Below are positions 1-5,748 of a DNA stretch of 7,731 bases, in pieces. Source of the stretch: Bdellovibrionales bacterium (lineage in GTDB: Bacteria > Bdellovibrionota > Bdellovibrionia > Bdellovibrionales > UBA1609). Position 1 is the first letter of the stretch; the number at the start of each line of letters is the position of its first letter. Under the pieces are notes generated by a model. It saw only the letters and a list, made by a program, of their open reading frames with translations. It made no database searches and was not told where the DNA came from. The translations under genes and the position numbers were made by a program. The stretch covers positions 1-7,731 of the forward strand of contig JANQSX010000033.1 of the NCBI GenBank assembly GCA_028279085.1. The letters are read 5' to 3'.

Positions 1-1
1 G

Positions 2-223
2 CATTATGCAGCCAGTTTAGGCAGTGTCAATACAATGAAAAAACTTATTCGGGAGGGATCGATTATAACAGCTATGAATAATAACGGGAGATCTCCTCAA
101 CAGATGCTGAAGAACCGGCTTAAATTCTATACAGAAGCCAAACAGGATGAAGAGCTGTTAAAGATGATGGAATTACCTCTTTCTTTTTCTACAAAAATCA
201 AAAAATTTTTTAAAAAACGTTGA
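2..223 (+). CDS. Ankyrin-repeat protein, 3' end only
   Basis: The frame is open from the first bases of the window, so the gene begins outside it; 73 residues are visible. They open with HYAASLGSVNTMKKLIREG followed by an NNNGRSP turn, which is the ankyrin pattern (HxAAxxGxxxxxxxLLxxGAxxxxxNxxGxTP). This is the last ankyrin repeat. It is followed by a basic, helical tail of about 35 residues ending in a Lys/Phe-rich KKFFKKR. Ankyrin repeats are protein-binding scaffolds; the partner cannot be inferred. An internal ATG at 35 lies inside the ankyrin repeat and is not a plausible start. No convincing terminator follows, only an A/T-rich run at the stop. Confidence 0.75.
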   Translation, partial: HYAASLGSVNTMKKLIREGSIITAMNNNGRSPQQMLKNRLKFYTEAKQDEELLKMMELPLSFSTKIKKFFKKR

Positions 224-354
224 AGCAATTCTCATTTTTTATTTTGTAAAAAATACACTCTTATCGTTCCACATAGAAAAATAAATATCATTTACCCTGC
301 CAACATTAAAAAAAAGTGGAATATCTAAGAAATTTATTCTAAACATAAAAACTT

Positions 355-1854
355 ATGAAGAAAATTATTTATTTATTGATATTAAATAGCTTTTGTCTGT
401 TTCATTTAAATACCCTAGCAGCTTCCTGTGAGGATAGTTTTCTAAATAGAATTAAGCGATCCCTTTCCGGTCGAAGTGCTAAACCCCTCTCTCTACAGGC
501 ATCCCAAGAGGCTTTGCTAAAAGAATTAAAAGAGGGTGATGTACTTATACAATCAGTAGTACGTCCTTTCACACAACACATGCATTCCTACGGGAATGGT
601 CTCCCACTTCCTATAAAATATCTTTTAAAAGCACCCAAAGGACTAGTGGAATACTCCGCCTTTTATGTTCCCGGAAAGGATATAACACATCCAGGAGATA
701 AAAAAACATCTGAAAGAAGAGGGCAGTTCTTTTTATCAATGTCTATTACTTTAGATGCGGAAGCGCGCTATACTTATGATCATTGGATTCATTGGCCATC
801 TGAAGTAAAAAATGCTCAATTAAGCCCGGATACCGTAAGAGAAATATTTAACGCAATATATAAAGCCGCTTACGGACAAACTCTCGAGTGGTTGATAACA
901 AATACTATATTTTCGAAAACAATGGATCACATTGAAAAAAACCATCTAAATCAATTTGATGTATATGATTTATTTAACTTTAATGCTCTCTTCTTTAAGG
1001 CACAAGAGCAGCAATTAAAATCTATTGTAACCGGATTTATAAATGAAGCTACAGGGGAGCACCCTCATCAAACACGTTTAACATCCAAAGAGCAACCTCC
1101 CACCCTTATACCTCCTGCTCAAATGGTCTATGGTTTAAGACGAACTATCTTAAGATCTTATTCCATTGAACAGTTAAATACTCTTTCTCCTGCAGAAATA
1201 GGAAGGTTGCCTGTTCAAGATGTCGTTGAGCTATTTAACACTGCTGAAAAAATACGAACAGTGAACATGAATTCATTATCACCTAAGGTTCAAGTTCAAT
1301 TATTAACAGAGCACTCTTTATGGAGGGAATCTATAACTCCGGAACAAGTTCAACAACTGGATACAGGTATAGAGGGAATACAACATGTCCTAGTTCCCAC
1401 GGCTAAATATTATGTTTGGCGACCGACGGAAGAGCTGGCTCGCATAGGCATATATACTCTCACAGACGCGCAAATAAAAAAAATGGATAGAGATACTTTC
1501 CTTCGTGATATTTTCTTAGCTGGTGAACTGTTTGTAGATGGTGTTGCACCGATGAAAGTAGCCATATTTATGACAGAGAGAAGACAAGAAGTACAAGAAC
1601 ACGGGCGCAGTGTGATTATGAAAAAATCCCTATCTAAAAAAATGCACGATTTTATCGTACAACAGTTGGGATTTGAAACTAACTTTGAGTCCATGACTGT
1701 AGAACAAAAACGAGAACTATTTAAAGCGGAAATGGACATGATGATCAACGCCCGTCAAGAAAAAGCGGGAATGATGATGAAATCTAATCAACAATTCCAA
1801 TTACTGGAAGCTGTAATACAGGAAAACGAGAGAGGAAACCACAATTGGTTTTAA
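355..1854 (+). CDS. Secreted protein of unknown function with S/T-P helical repeats
   Basis: I do not recognise the family of this 499-residue protein. It has a clear Sec signal peptide: two lysines, a hydrophobic core at residues 4-20, and a likely cleavage at LAA/SCEDSF (about residue 23). A cysteine follows at 25, but the preceding AAS is a poor lipobox, so export to the periplasm or outside is more likely than lipidation. Residues 270-460 contain five short units of the pattern hydrophobic-S/T-x-x-x-V/I-x-x-L/M: LSPAEIGRL (277), LSPKVQVQL (308), ITPEQVQQL (327), LTDAQIKKM (369) and MTVEQKREL (447). They suggest a helical repeat array. The C-terminus is Met/Gln/Lys-rich. The Shine-Dalgarno is weak (A-rich leader). 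The gene stands alone, 131 bases after the ankyrin gene. The CDS is certain; its function is not. Confidence 0.85.
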   Translation: MKKIIYLLILNSFCLFHLNTLAASCEDSFLNRIKRSLSGRSAKPLSLQASQEALLKELKEGDVLIQSVVRPFTQHMHSYGNGLPLPIKYLLKAPKGLVEYSAFYVPGKDITHPGDKKTSERRGQFFLSMSITLDAEARYTYDHWIHWPSEVKNAQLSPDTVREIFNAIYKAAYGQTLEWLITNTIFSKTMDHIEKNHLNQFDVYDLFNFNALFFKAQEQQLKSIVTGFINEATGEHPHQTRLTSKEQPPTLIPPAQMVYGLRRTILRSYSIEQLNTLSPAEIGRLPVQDVVELFNTAEKIRTVNMNSLSPKVQVQLLTEHSLWRESITPEQVQQLDTGIEGIQHVLVPTAKYYVWRPTEELARIGIYTLTDAQIKKMDRDTFLRDIFLAGELFVDGVAPMKVAIFMTERRQEVQEHGRSVIMKKSLSKKMHDFIVQQLGFETNFESMTVEQKRELFKAEMDMMINARQEKAGMMMKSNQQFQLLEAVIQENERGNHNWF

Positions 1855-1884
1855 TCAGTATTCTTTCAAAGAAAAGTTGTTTTC

Positions 1885-1914
1885 AAAAAAACACGCTGTG
1901 ATTTCCATCACAGC
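1885..1914 (-). terminator. Perfect palindrome with T-tract on the minus strand (terminator or CRP-like operator)
   Basis: GCTGTGATTTCCATCACAGC at 1895-1914 is an 8-bp perfect stem with a TTCC loop. Read on the minus strand it is followed by GTG and seven T (1891-1885). That fits a rho-independent terminator for the minus-strand lipoprotein, which stops at 1987, 72 bases upstream. The same palindrome is also an exact TGTGA-N6-TCACA match to the CRP-type operator consensus, so a regulator site is an alternative. On the plus strand the stem is followed by A residues, so it would not terminate the 499-residue gene by the usual mechanism. Confidence 0.45.
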
Positions 1915-1945
1915 AAAAAATGTGTATATTCACTCTTGATAAAGG
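1892..1945 (+). repeat. Intergenic box: ACGCTGTGAT plus TCTTGATAAA (copy I)
   Basis: This stretch between the two convergent genes combines CACGCTGTGAT with, 33 bases further on, CTCTTGATAAA, then a T-run and an ATATTTATG. The same elements recur in the same order and orientation at 5756-5796 just before the nucleotidyltransferase fragment, and the second element recurs at 6361-6370 before abiEi. Including the preceding A-run, 18 bases (1885-1902) are identical to 5749-5766. The TTGATA resembles a -35 box, but no good -10 lies at 15-18 bases here, so a promoter role is not supported. Confidence 0.5.
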
Positions 1946-1986
1946 TTTTAATATTTATGCAGCTATTGCGCTCTTTTGAATTCTAC

Positions 1987-2934
1987 TTATTCAGAAAAAT
2001 AGAGAAAGCCATCTAGTAATTTTACAACATCAGAAAATGATGTAGATAGTGTAAACTCTTCACCATTACAGTGAATGGAAATATCTACACCAAAGTCATT
2101 TATAAATCTTATCATAAGTGTGCTACGATTGGCAAGATGCGAGTGACCCTTCTGGAATACAATAGACTTAAAAGAGTATTCATAGTATCGCGTTCTGTAG
2201 TCACGTTCTCCACCAATAATATGGATGGAACATTTTTCGTTTTCATATCTGTCGTCAGTTAAGTTATCATCATTAATTAGTATTCTCTTTGAAACCAAAG
2301 CTTCTTCACCTGTACCCAAAAGGTGAGAGGCAGTTGAATTAGATGGACCAAATACATTAAAATTGTTTGTAGCAGAACTTTCTCCATCCAAAAAGGAGAT
2401 AACATTATCCAATAATCCCTCAATATCAGAAGGTGAAGTTATTTGAGCAGCTTCATCACCATAACACCTTATCCATATATGCACTGGCTCCGGAGTTTCA
2501 CTTACGGCGTATACAGTAAATACTGTATCAACGAACCATCGAGCCGTTGGGAAATCCTTTCTTTTTCGATGAAACAAATCAAATCCAATGACTTTATAGA
2601 CTTCATTTTTTTTTAATTGCTTTTGAGTCATCCAGGGATCTATTTCTGTACGTCTTGAACTTGTATTAGCCAATACGCATTTACTATTACCATAGTAAAT
2701 AGGGTATGTACGAGCCAAATCACCTGCCGCTTCTATATTAAGTGGATTTTCCTTCAATGTAAGGTCTTGATTGATCCTTATCATTCTCATTTCCTGCGGA
2801 GGGGATTCTTGAGGGGTAGGCGTTTCAGTGAGTTTAGAGGGATCAGTGGGATCAGTGGAATTCTCTTTTGGATCTTTAGTGCAAGCCGATAGCAGGAAAA
2901 TAAAATAAAAAAATAATAGAGCAATTTTCTTCAT
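1987..2934 (-). CDS. Lipoprotein with two related cysteine-paired domains
   Basis: This 315-residue lipoprotein begins with a signal peptide ending in the lipobox LSAC (lipidated Cys18). A Thr/Pro/Ser/Asp-rich linker (about 19-50) follows, of the kind that tethers a domain to a membrane. Two halves then resemble each other. Residues 80-183 contain C86 and the block IRCYGDEAAQ (C157), then SDIEGLLDNVISFLD. Residues 230-315 contain C235 and IHCNGEEFTL (C289), then SDVVKLLDGFLYF. Each half thus has one early and one late cysteine, probably a disulfide per domain in the periplasm or on the surface. I do not recognise the family. There is no strong Shine-Dalgarno; a TATAAT lies 21 bases upstream. 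It is convergent with the 499-residue gene and divergent from the transglycosylase. Confidence 0.85.
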   Translation of the reverse strand: MKKIALLFFYFIFLLSACTKDPKENSTDPTDPSKLTETPTPQESPPQEMRMIRINQDLTLKENPLNIEAAGDLARTYPIYYGNSKCVLANTSSRRTEIDPWMTQKQLKKNEVYKVIGFDLFHRKRKDFPTARWFVDTVFTVYAVSETPEPVHIWIRCYGDEAAQITSPSDIEGLLDNVISFLDGESSATNNFNVFGPSNSTASHLLGTGEEALVSKRILINDDNLTDDRYENEKCSIHIIGGERDYRTRYYEYSFKSIVFQKGHSHLANRSTLMIRFINDFGVDISIHCNGEEFTLSTSFSDVVKLLDGFLYFSE

Positions 2935-2954
2935 TTCAACACTGATAGCATACT

Positions 2955-2960
2955 ATTATA
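2955..2960 (-). promoter_or_regulatory. Candidate -10 box for the two-domain lipoprotein
   Basis: The minus strand reads a perfect TATAAT here, ending 21 bases before the ATG. No recognisable -35 lies 16-18 bases upstream, and the surrounding sequence is very A/T-rich, so a chance match is possible. If real, the leader would be only about 12-15 nt, consistent with the lack of a Shine-Dalgarno. Confidence 0.3.
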
Positions 2961-3004
2961 TTAGAATTCAAATATTAAATTTAGATATTTTGAATAGGTA
3001 CACA

Positions 3005-3026
3005 CAAAAACAGTGGGATGGACAGG
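3005..3026 (-). promoter_or_regulatory. Shared upstream motif of minus-strand lipoproteins (copy 1)
   Basis: On the minus strand this reads CCTGTCCATCCC, ACT, GTTTTTG. A close relative, CCCGTCCACCCC then GTTTTTG, lies at 5436-5454. In both cases the last G of GTTTTTG is exactly 71 bases before the ATG of a minus-strand lipoprotein (starts at 2934 and 5365). The fixed distance favours a regulator or activator site over coincidence. Two copies are weak evidence. Confidence 0.4.
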
Positions 3027-3264
3027 TCAAATAAAATGGCATTCTATTTGTTTAACCCTATTACTCACTCTCTGTTAGTCTGGTTTTATTTCTTTTTGAA
3101 TATTTTAACTGGATTTACTTTCTAAGTTAATCTCATCCTTAAAGGAGTTCATAAGTAGAGAGAATCAAGCAGGGAGGCATTCATAAAAAGGGAAGCTGCC
3201 CTCTGATAAGAAAGAGAAATGTGGTAATGTTTATGAAATCTTTATCTGAAGATTTAATTCTGCC
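3027..3264. other. Divergent intergenic region, no gene seen
   Basis: The gap of 330 bases between the divergent lipoprotein and transglycosylase genes holds the minus-strand -10 candidate and the shared motif described separately. In the remaining part I see only T-rich sequence, a weak AGGG/CCCT hairpin near 3189-3202, and a 12-codon ATG frame at 3233-3271 overlapping the next start. A TTGAAT at 3096-3101 has no matching -10. The transglycosylase promoter must lie here but cannot be placed with confidence. Confidence 0.4.
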
Positions 3265-4554
3265 ATGTTAAAACTCTCGTTGATTTTTCTTTTTATAATA
3301 ACAATAAGTGGTTGTGGCCCTGAAGATTCTTCTGAGCAAATAATACCCTCACCAAAAACTGAAACAGGTCATACTCCTGAAAACTCTTTAGAGGATATAA
3401 CATCCTTAATGAATAAACTTCAAAAAATTACTCCTATCCCTTGTGGAGGGGATTTTAATTCCTTTATTGAAAAATTTAAAGAGAGGTCCTATCAAATGGG
3501 TTATGAACCCTCTGTTGTTGAAAAATTTTTCAAAAATGTAAAACAAGATTTAGAAGTTATTAGAAGAGATCGTTCGCAGGGAATTTTTAAAAAGACATTT
3601 ATTGAATTTTCAAAACTTGTAATGACAGATTACCGGATTATAAAAGGAGAGCAGTTTGTTGCCAAACATAAACAAACTTTTTCCGCTGTTTATCAAAAGT
3701 ATGGTGTGCCGCCGGCTGTGTTACTTTCCTTCTTGGCATTGGAAACTGATTATGGTGTTGTCCAAGGGGATTTTAATACTCTAAACTCTCTGGTTACTCT
3801 TTCCCATGACTGTCGAAGACCGAACCTTTTTCAGCCTCATGTATTTGCCGCTCTTTATCTCTTTCAGTTGGGTAACTTTGATCCTGATTTAACAAAAGGC
3901 GCCTGGGCAGGGGAGGTAGGTATGATCCAAATGCTTCCTAAAGATATTGTATTATATGGAGTGGATCAGGATGGCAATGGTAAAATAAACCTTCAATCCT
4001 CTGTGCCGGATGTGCTAATGACGGCTGGAAACATTCTCAATAAGTTAGGTTGGAAACCTTATCAACCTTGGTTGATGGAAATTATAGTGCCGCAAAATCT
4101 CAATTGGGCAGAGACAGGACTTAATCATTTGAAGACACTAACGGAGTGGAAAAGGTTTGGTGTACAAATTCGGAACGGAACATGGCCCGATAAAACTTTA
4201 AAAGCGGCGGTATTGCTTCCTCACGGAAAAAATGGACCAGCATTTTTTGCCTTTCCCAACTATCAAATATATTTGCAGTGGAATAAATCCTTTATCTATT
4301 CTACAACATCTGCTTTTTTTGCGACTTTATTGGCCGGTGAGCCTATGTATTATGAAGGCTATCCCACTCCGCCCTTGTCTGATGACGAGCTTAAGAGATT
4401 ACAAATAACTCTTACTGAGAGAGGATATGATGTGGGGGGTATTGATGGTATAATAGGTGCTAAAACACGCTTTGCTATTCAAAAAGAACAAATTCGTTTA
4501 GGTCTTCCGGCAGATGCATGGCCCACGAAAGAACTCCTCACCCTCTTGGAATAA
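3265..4554 (+). CDS. MltB-type lytic murein transglycosylase, lipoprotein with peptidoglycan-binding domain
   Basis: This 429-residue enzyme cleaves the MurNAc-GlcNAc bond of peptidoglycan, leaving a 1,6-anhydro-MurNAc end. A signal peptide ends in ISGC (lipidated Cys17), giving a membrane-anchored periplasmic enzyme. The SLT_2/MltB domain spans about 60-365. YGVPPAVLLSFLALETDYG places the catalytic Glu at E160, GAWAGEVGMIQMLP (212-225) is the second family signature, and DQDGNGKINL (234-243) matches the EF-hand-like calcium loop of E. coli Slt35. A PG_binding_1 domain fills 372-429 (LTERGYDVGGIDGIIGAKTR). The length fits the MltB subfamily with a C-terminal binding domain. A stop codon lies five codons upstream, so this ATG is the only start. 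The Shine-Dalgarno is weak. It could serve cell-wall turnover, or prey-wall remodelling if the host is a predator. Confidence 0.93.
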   Translation: MLKLSLIFLFIITISGCGPEDSSEQIIPSPKTETGHTPENSLEDITSLMNKLQKITPIPCGGDFNSFIEKFKERSYQMGYEPSVVEKFFKNVKQDLEVIRRDRSQGIFKKTFIEFSKLVMTDYRIIKGEQFVAKHKQTFSAVYQKYGVPPAVLLSFLALETDYGVVQGDFNTLNSLVTLSHDCRRPNLFQPHVFAALYLFQLGNFDPDLTKGAWAGEVGMIQMLPKDIVLYGVDQDGNGKINLQSSVPDVLMTAGNILNKLGWKPYQPWLMEIIVPQNLNWAETGLNHLKTLTEWKRFGVQIRNGTWPDKTLKAAVLLPHGKNGPAFFAFPNYQIYLQWNKSFIYSTTSAFFATLLAGEPMYYEGYPTPPLSDDELKRLQITLTERGYDVGGIDGIIGAKTRFAIQKEQIRLGLPADAWPTKELLTLLE

Positions 4555-4562
4555 TTATACTC

Positions 4563-4587
4563 CTTATTTAAAGTGGTTTAAAATAAG
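4563..4587. repeat. A/T-rich hairpin after the transglycosylase
   Basis: CTTATTTAAA and TTTAAAATAAG form a 10-bp stem with one bulge and a GTGG loop, nine bases past the stop. No T-tract follows directly and the stem has almost no G/C pairs, so it would be a poor rho-independent terminator. It may still protect the 3' end of the mRNA. Confidence 0.3.
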
Positions 4588-4602
4588 AAAGAACTTGCTT
4601 TT

Positions 4603-4653
4603 TGTCACCTAACTATTGGGATTCTACACGCCGAATCTGTGGCGAGGTGGACA
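4603..4653. repeat. Two-tier inverted repeat between convergent genes
   Basis: Outer arms TGTCACCT (4603-4610) and AGGTGGACA (4645-4653) pair over 8 bp with one bulged G. An inner stem CGCC (4629-4632) / GGCG (4641-4644) abuts the right outer arm. It sits between the stop codons of the transglycosylase and the LRR protein. No T-tract follows on either strand, so it is not a standard terminator. RYYYAAC (ACCTAAC) occurs at 4607-4613, but the matching GTTRRRY of an integron attC site is absent. Confidence 0.35.
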
Positions 4654-4656
4654 TGA

Positions 4657-5127
4657 TTATGGTTGCTCTTCTTGCCCTGGCCAAACAACCTGATAAAAAG
4701 ATATAACTACTCTTCCTTGTGTATTTCTCTTCACTCTCTCCTTTAATATTACCTGTTCTTCCGGAGTAAATAGATTTCCATATAGTTTTACAAACGCTGA
4801 TCCTCCTGCCCCTATGTCGGAAAAAGTACCTACTGGAAAATCTTCCAGACTTAACCTATTATCTTCAAGATTAACCCAGATCAAGGAAGAAAGGCCGGAA
4901 AAAACACCTGCCGGTAAACTATTGAGGTTGTTGCGAAAAAGAGAGAGCTCAAGTAAAGAAGTAAGGCCGGAAAAAACACCTGCCGGTAAACTACTGAGTT
5001 TATTATTGAGTGAAAGATAGAGAGCGTCTAAAAGAGTGAGACCGGAAAAAATACCTGCCGGCAAAGTACTCACATTTACACCTCTAATACTAATCACATT
5101 GGCCGGAGTGAGTGTATCTTGATTCAT
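4657..5127 (-). CDS. Leucine-rich-repeat domain, C-terminal part of a frameshifted LRR lipoprotein
   Basis: These 156 residues contain LRR units of the typical LxxLxLxxNxLxxLPxGVFxGL kind. The motifs LPAGIFSGL (22), LPAGVFSGL (47), LPAGVFSGL (71) and a degenerate FPVGTFSDI (97) lie 24-26 residues apart, followed by a capping region with PEEQVILKERVKR. LRR solenoids bind proteins. Taken alone this ORF has no signal peptide and no Shine-Dalgarno before its ATG. The ORF just upstream ends with CDRTEEIKNAIMRKLV, the sequence that usually precedes this LRR type (CDRT...VRDAI...). Removing one A at the AAA of 5131-5129 joins them as RKLVNMNQDTLTPANVISI, a 235-residue lipoprotein. The ATG at 5127 is therefore probably not a natural start. 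Confidence 0.75.
   Translation of the reverse strand: MNQDTLTPANVISIRGVNVSTLPAGIFSGLTLLDALYLSLNNKLSSLPAGVFSGLTSLLELSLFRNNLNSLPAGVFSGLSSLIWVNLEDNRLSLEDFPVGTFSDIGAGGSAFVKLYGNLFTPEEQVILKERVKRNTQGRVVISFYQVVWPGQEEQP
4891..4993 (-). repeat. Identical 31-nt repeats inside the LRR gene
   Basis: Positions 4891-4921 and 4963-4993 are identical over 31 bases and 72 bases (24 codons) apart; each encodes SLPAGVFSGL. A third, diverged copy is centred near 5041-5068, 75 bases further. Nucleotide identity between neighbouring units indicates recent unit duplication or gene conversion, a usual way for LRR arrays to vary. Confidence 0.75.
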
Positions 5128-5365
5128 ATTTGACCAATTTACGCATTATAGCGTTTTTGATTTCTTCTGTTCTGTCACATACAGATATAGCGGGCTTTGT
5201 GGTTGTTTTACCTTTACTAGTTCTCAAGTCTGCTGCTTTTTTCTCCGCTTCCAATCTTTCTCGTCTAAGTCGTTCTTCCAAAAGATCTTCAGGGTCAGAT
5301 TTTTTTTCACATCCGAAAAAAGCACCACACACTAATAGAAAAAATAATATATGTTTTTTAAACAT
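5090..5365 (-). CDS. N-terminal part of the LRR lipoprotein (signal peptide and charged linker), frameshifted
   Basis: This 91-residue ORF starts with a lipoprotein-type signal peptide ending in FFGC (Cys19). Phenylalanine at -3 is less usual than Leu, but this is the best lipobox available. A strongly charged helical linker (about 21-57, Glu/Arg/Lys-rich) follows, then ISVCDRTEEIKNAIMRKLV, a sequence I know as the lead-in to bacterial LPAGVFSGL-type repeats. After LV (residue 78) the frame runs into YESRYTHSGQCD and stops, while the LRR continues in the +1 frame from 5127. The start is well supported: AGGAGG lies five bases before the ATG, the best ribosome site in the window. Either a one-base insertion broke the gene, or there is a sequencing error, or it is a recoding site. 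Confidence 0.7.
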   Translation of the reverse strand: MFKKHILFFLLVCGAFFGCEKKSDPEDLLEERLRRERLEAEKKAADLRTSKGKTTTKPAISVCDRTEEIKNAIMRKLVKYESRYTHSGQCD

Positions 5366-5368
5366 TTT

Positions 5369-5376
5369 CTCCTCCT
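5369..5376 (-). promoter_or_regulatory. Strong Shine-Dalgarno of the LRR lipoprotein
   Basis: The minus strand reads AGGAGGAG, five to seven bases before the ATG at 5365. It stands out because most genes in the window have weak ribosome sites, and it fixes the start of the LRR lipoprotein upstream of the frameshift. Confidence 0.7.
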
Positions 5377-5435
5377 GTTAATCGCAGAATGTCTGTATAA
5401 AGTGTAACCTATGTGTCCGGTACAACCCTACAAAT

Positions 5436-5454
5436 CAAAAACGGGGTGGACGGG
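5436..5454 (-). promoter_or_regulatory. Shared upstream motif of minus-strand lipoproteins (copy 2)
   Basis: The minus strand reads CCCGTCCACCCC followed directly by GTTTTTG, whose last base is 71 bases before the LRR lipoprotein start. It matches copy 1 at 3005-3026 apart from a 3-base gap and a few substitutions. TGTACC follows both copies a few bases later. Confidence 0.4.
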
Positions 5455-5531
5455 CTTGCCCAGCGTGTTTCATTAAAACAGAATAAAAAGCAAAAAACAA
5501 GTAATTACCAAATAAAACTTGCCGTGCTTTC

Positions 5532-5557
5532 TTCCCGGCTTTTCCCGCAGTTTCCCG
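5532..5557 (+). repeat. Three TTCCCG repeats at exact 10-bp spacing
   Basis: TTCCCG begins at 5532, 5542 and 5552, once per helical turn, so the three copies face the same side of the helix. This is a G/C-rich island in A/T-rich DNA. Such phasing is typical of cooperative protein-binding sites (operators or iterons). The protein is unknown. Confidence 0.5.
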
Positions 5558-5560
5558 CTC

Positions 5561-5590
5561 TATCTTGATAGATCACAGCCCTATCACAGC
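5561..5590 (+). repeat. TATCTTGATA box next to tandem ATCACAGC octamers
   Basis: TATCTTGATA (5561-5570), itself a small palindrome, is followed by ATCACAGC at 5572-5579 and again at 5583-5590, 11 bp apart. The decamer recurs at 5771-5780. The octamer recurs at 1907-1914 and, inverted, at 1895-1902 and 5759-5766. Each TCTTGAT box except the one before abiEi is close to an octamer, suggesting a two-part recognition site. Confidence 0.5.
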
Positions 5591-5677
5591 AAGTTCACCT
5601 TAAACCCTACATCCTTTCGCTAAAAGCTAAGAGTTGTAATTAAAACAGCTTGTGAAAACTATGGGAATAAAATTTCT

Positions 5678-5707
5678 AACCATTTTGCCAGCGTCAGTAA
5701 AATGGTT
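5678..5707. repeat. Nine-base-pair hairpin AACCATTTT/AAAATGGTT
   Basis: AACCATTTT (5678-5686) and AAAATGGTT (5699-5707) are a perfect inverted repeat around a 12-base loop. GGTTCA is then repeated 10 bp on (5704-5709, 5714-5719). No T-tract follows. The right arm overlaps the first copy of a 34-nt repeat. Confidence 0.5.
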
Positions 5708-5717
5708 CACCTTGGTT
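5684..5717 (+). repeat. 34-nt diverged direct repeat, copy A
   Basis: This aligns without gaps to 6215-6248 at 26 of 34 positions. Seven of the eight differences are transitions. The core TAAAATG followed by TTCA and CTT is shared. This copy lies about 110 bases before the nucleotidyltransferase fragment. Confidence 0.55.
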
Positions 5718-5748
5718 CAGGAAGCAAAAGATACTGAACAGTCATTTT

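Noticed and set aside
1410..1748. 112-codon open frame on the minus strand
   Set aside because: It lies wholly inside the 499-residue secreted protein in antisense, has low-complexity Ser/Cys/Phe composition and no ribosome site.
2071..2262. 63-codon plus-strand frame
   Set aside because: It is antisense to the two-domain lipoprotein, whose signal peptide and internal duplication show the minus strand is coding.
3233..3271. Twelve-codon leader ORF (MKSLSEDLILPC) overlapping the transglycosylase start
   Set aside because: Such short frames arise by chance; there is no ribosome site and no attenuator structure linked to it.
4603..4653. Integron attC site
   Set aside because: ACCTAAC fits the R'' box, but no GTTRRRY partner lies at the required distance, and no integrase or cassette layout is present.
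4814..5020. 68-codon plus-strand frame with an internal repeat (RPEKTPAGKLL)
   Set aside because: It is the antisense shadow of the LRR units; the repeat reflects the LRR DNA repeat.
5112..5381. 89-codon plus-strand frame
   Set aside because: It is antisense to the lipoprotein signal peptide and linker, and its Ser-rich composition mirrors the charged linker.
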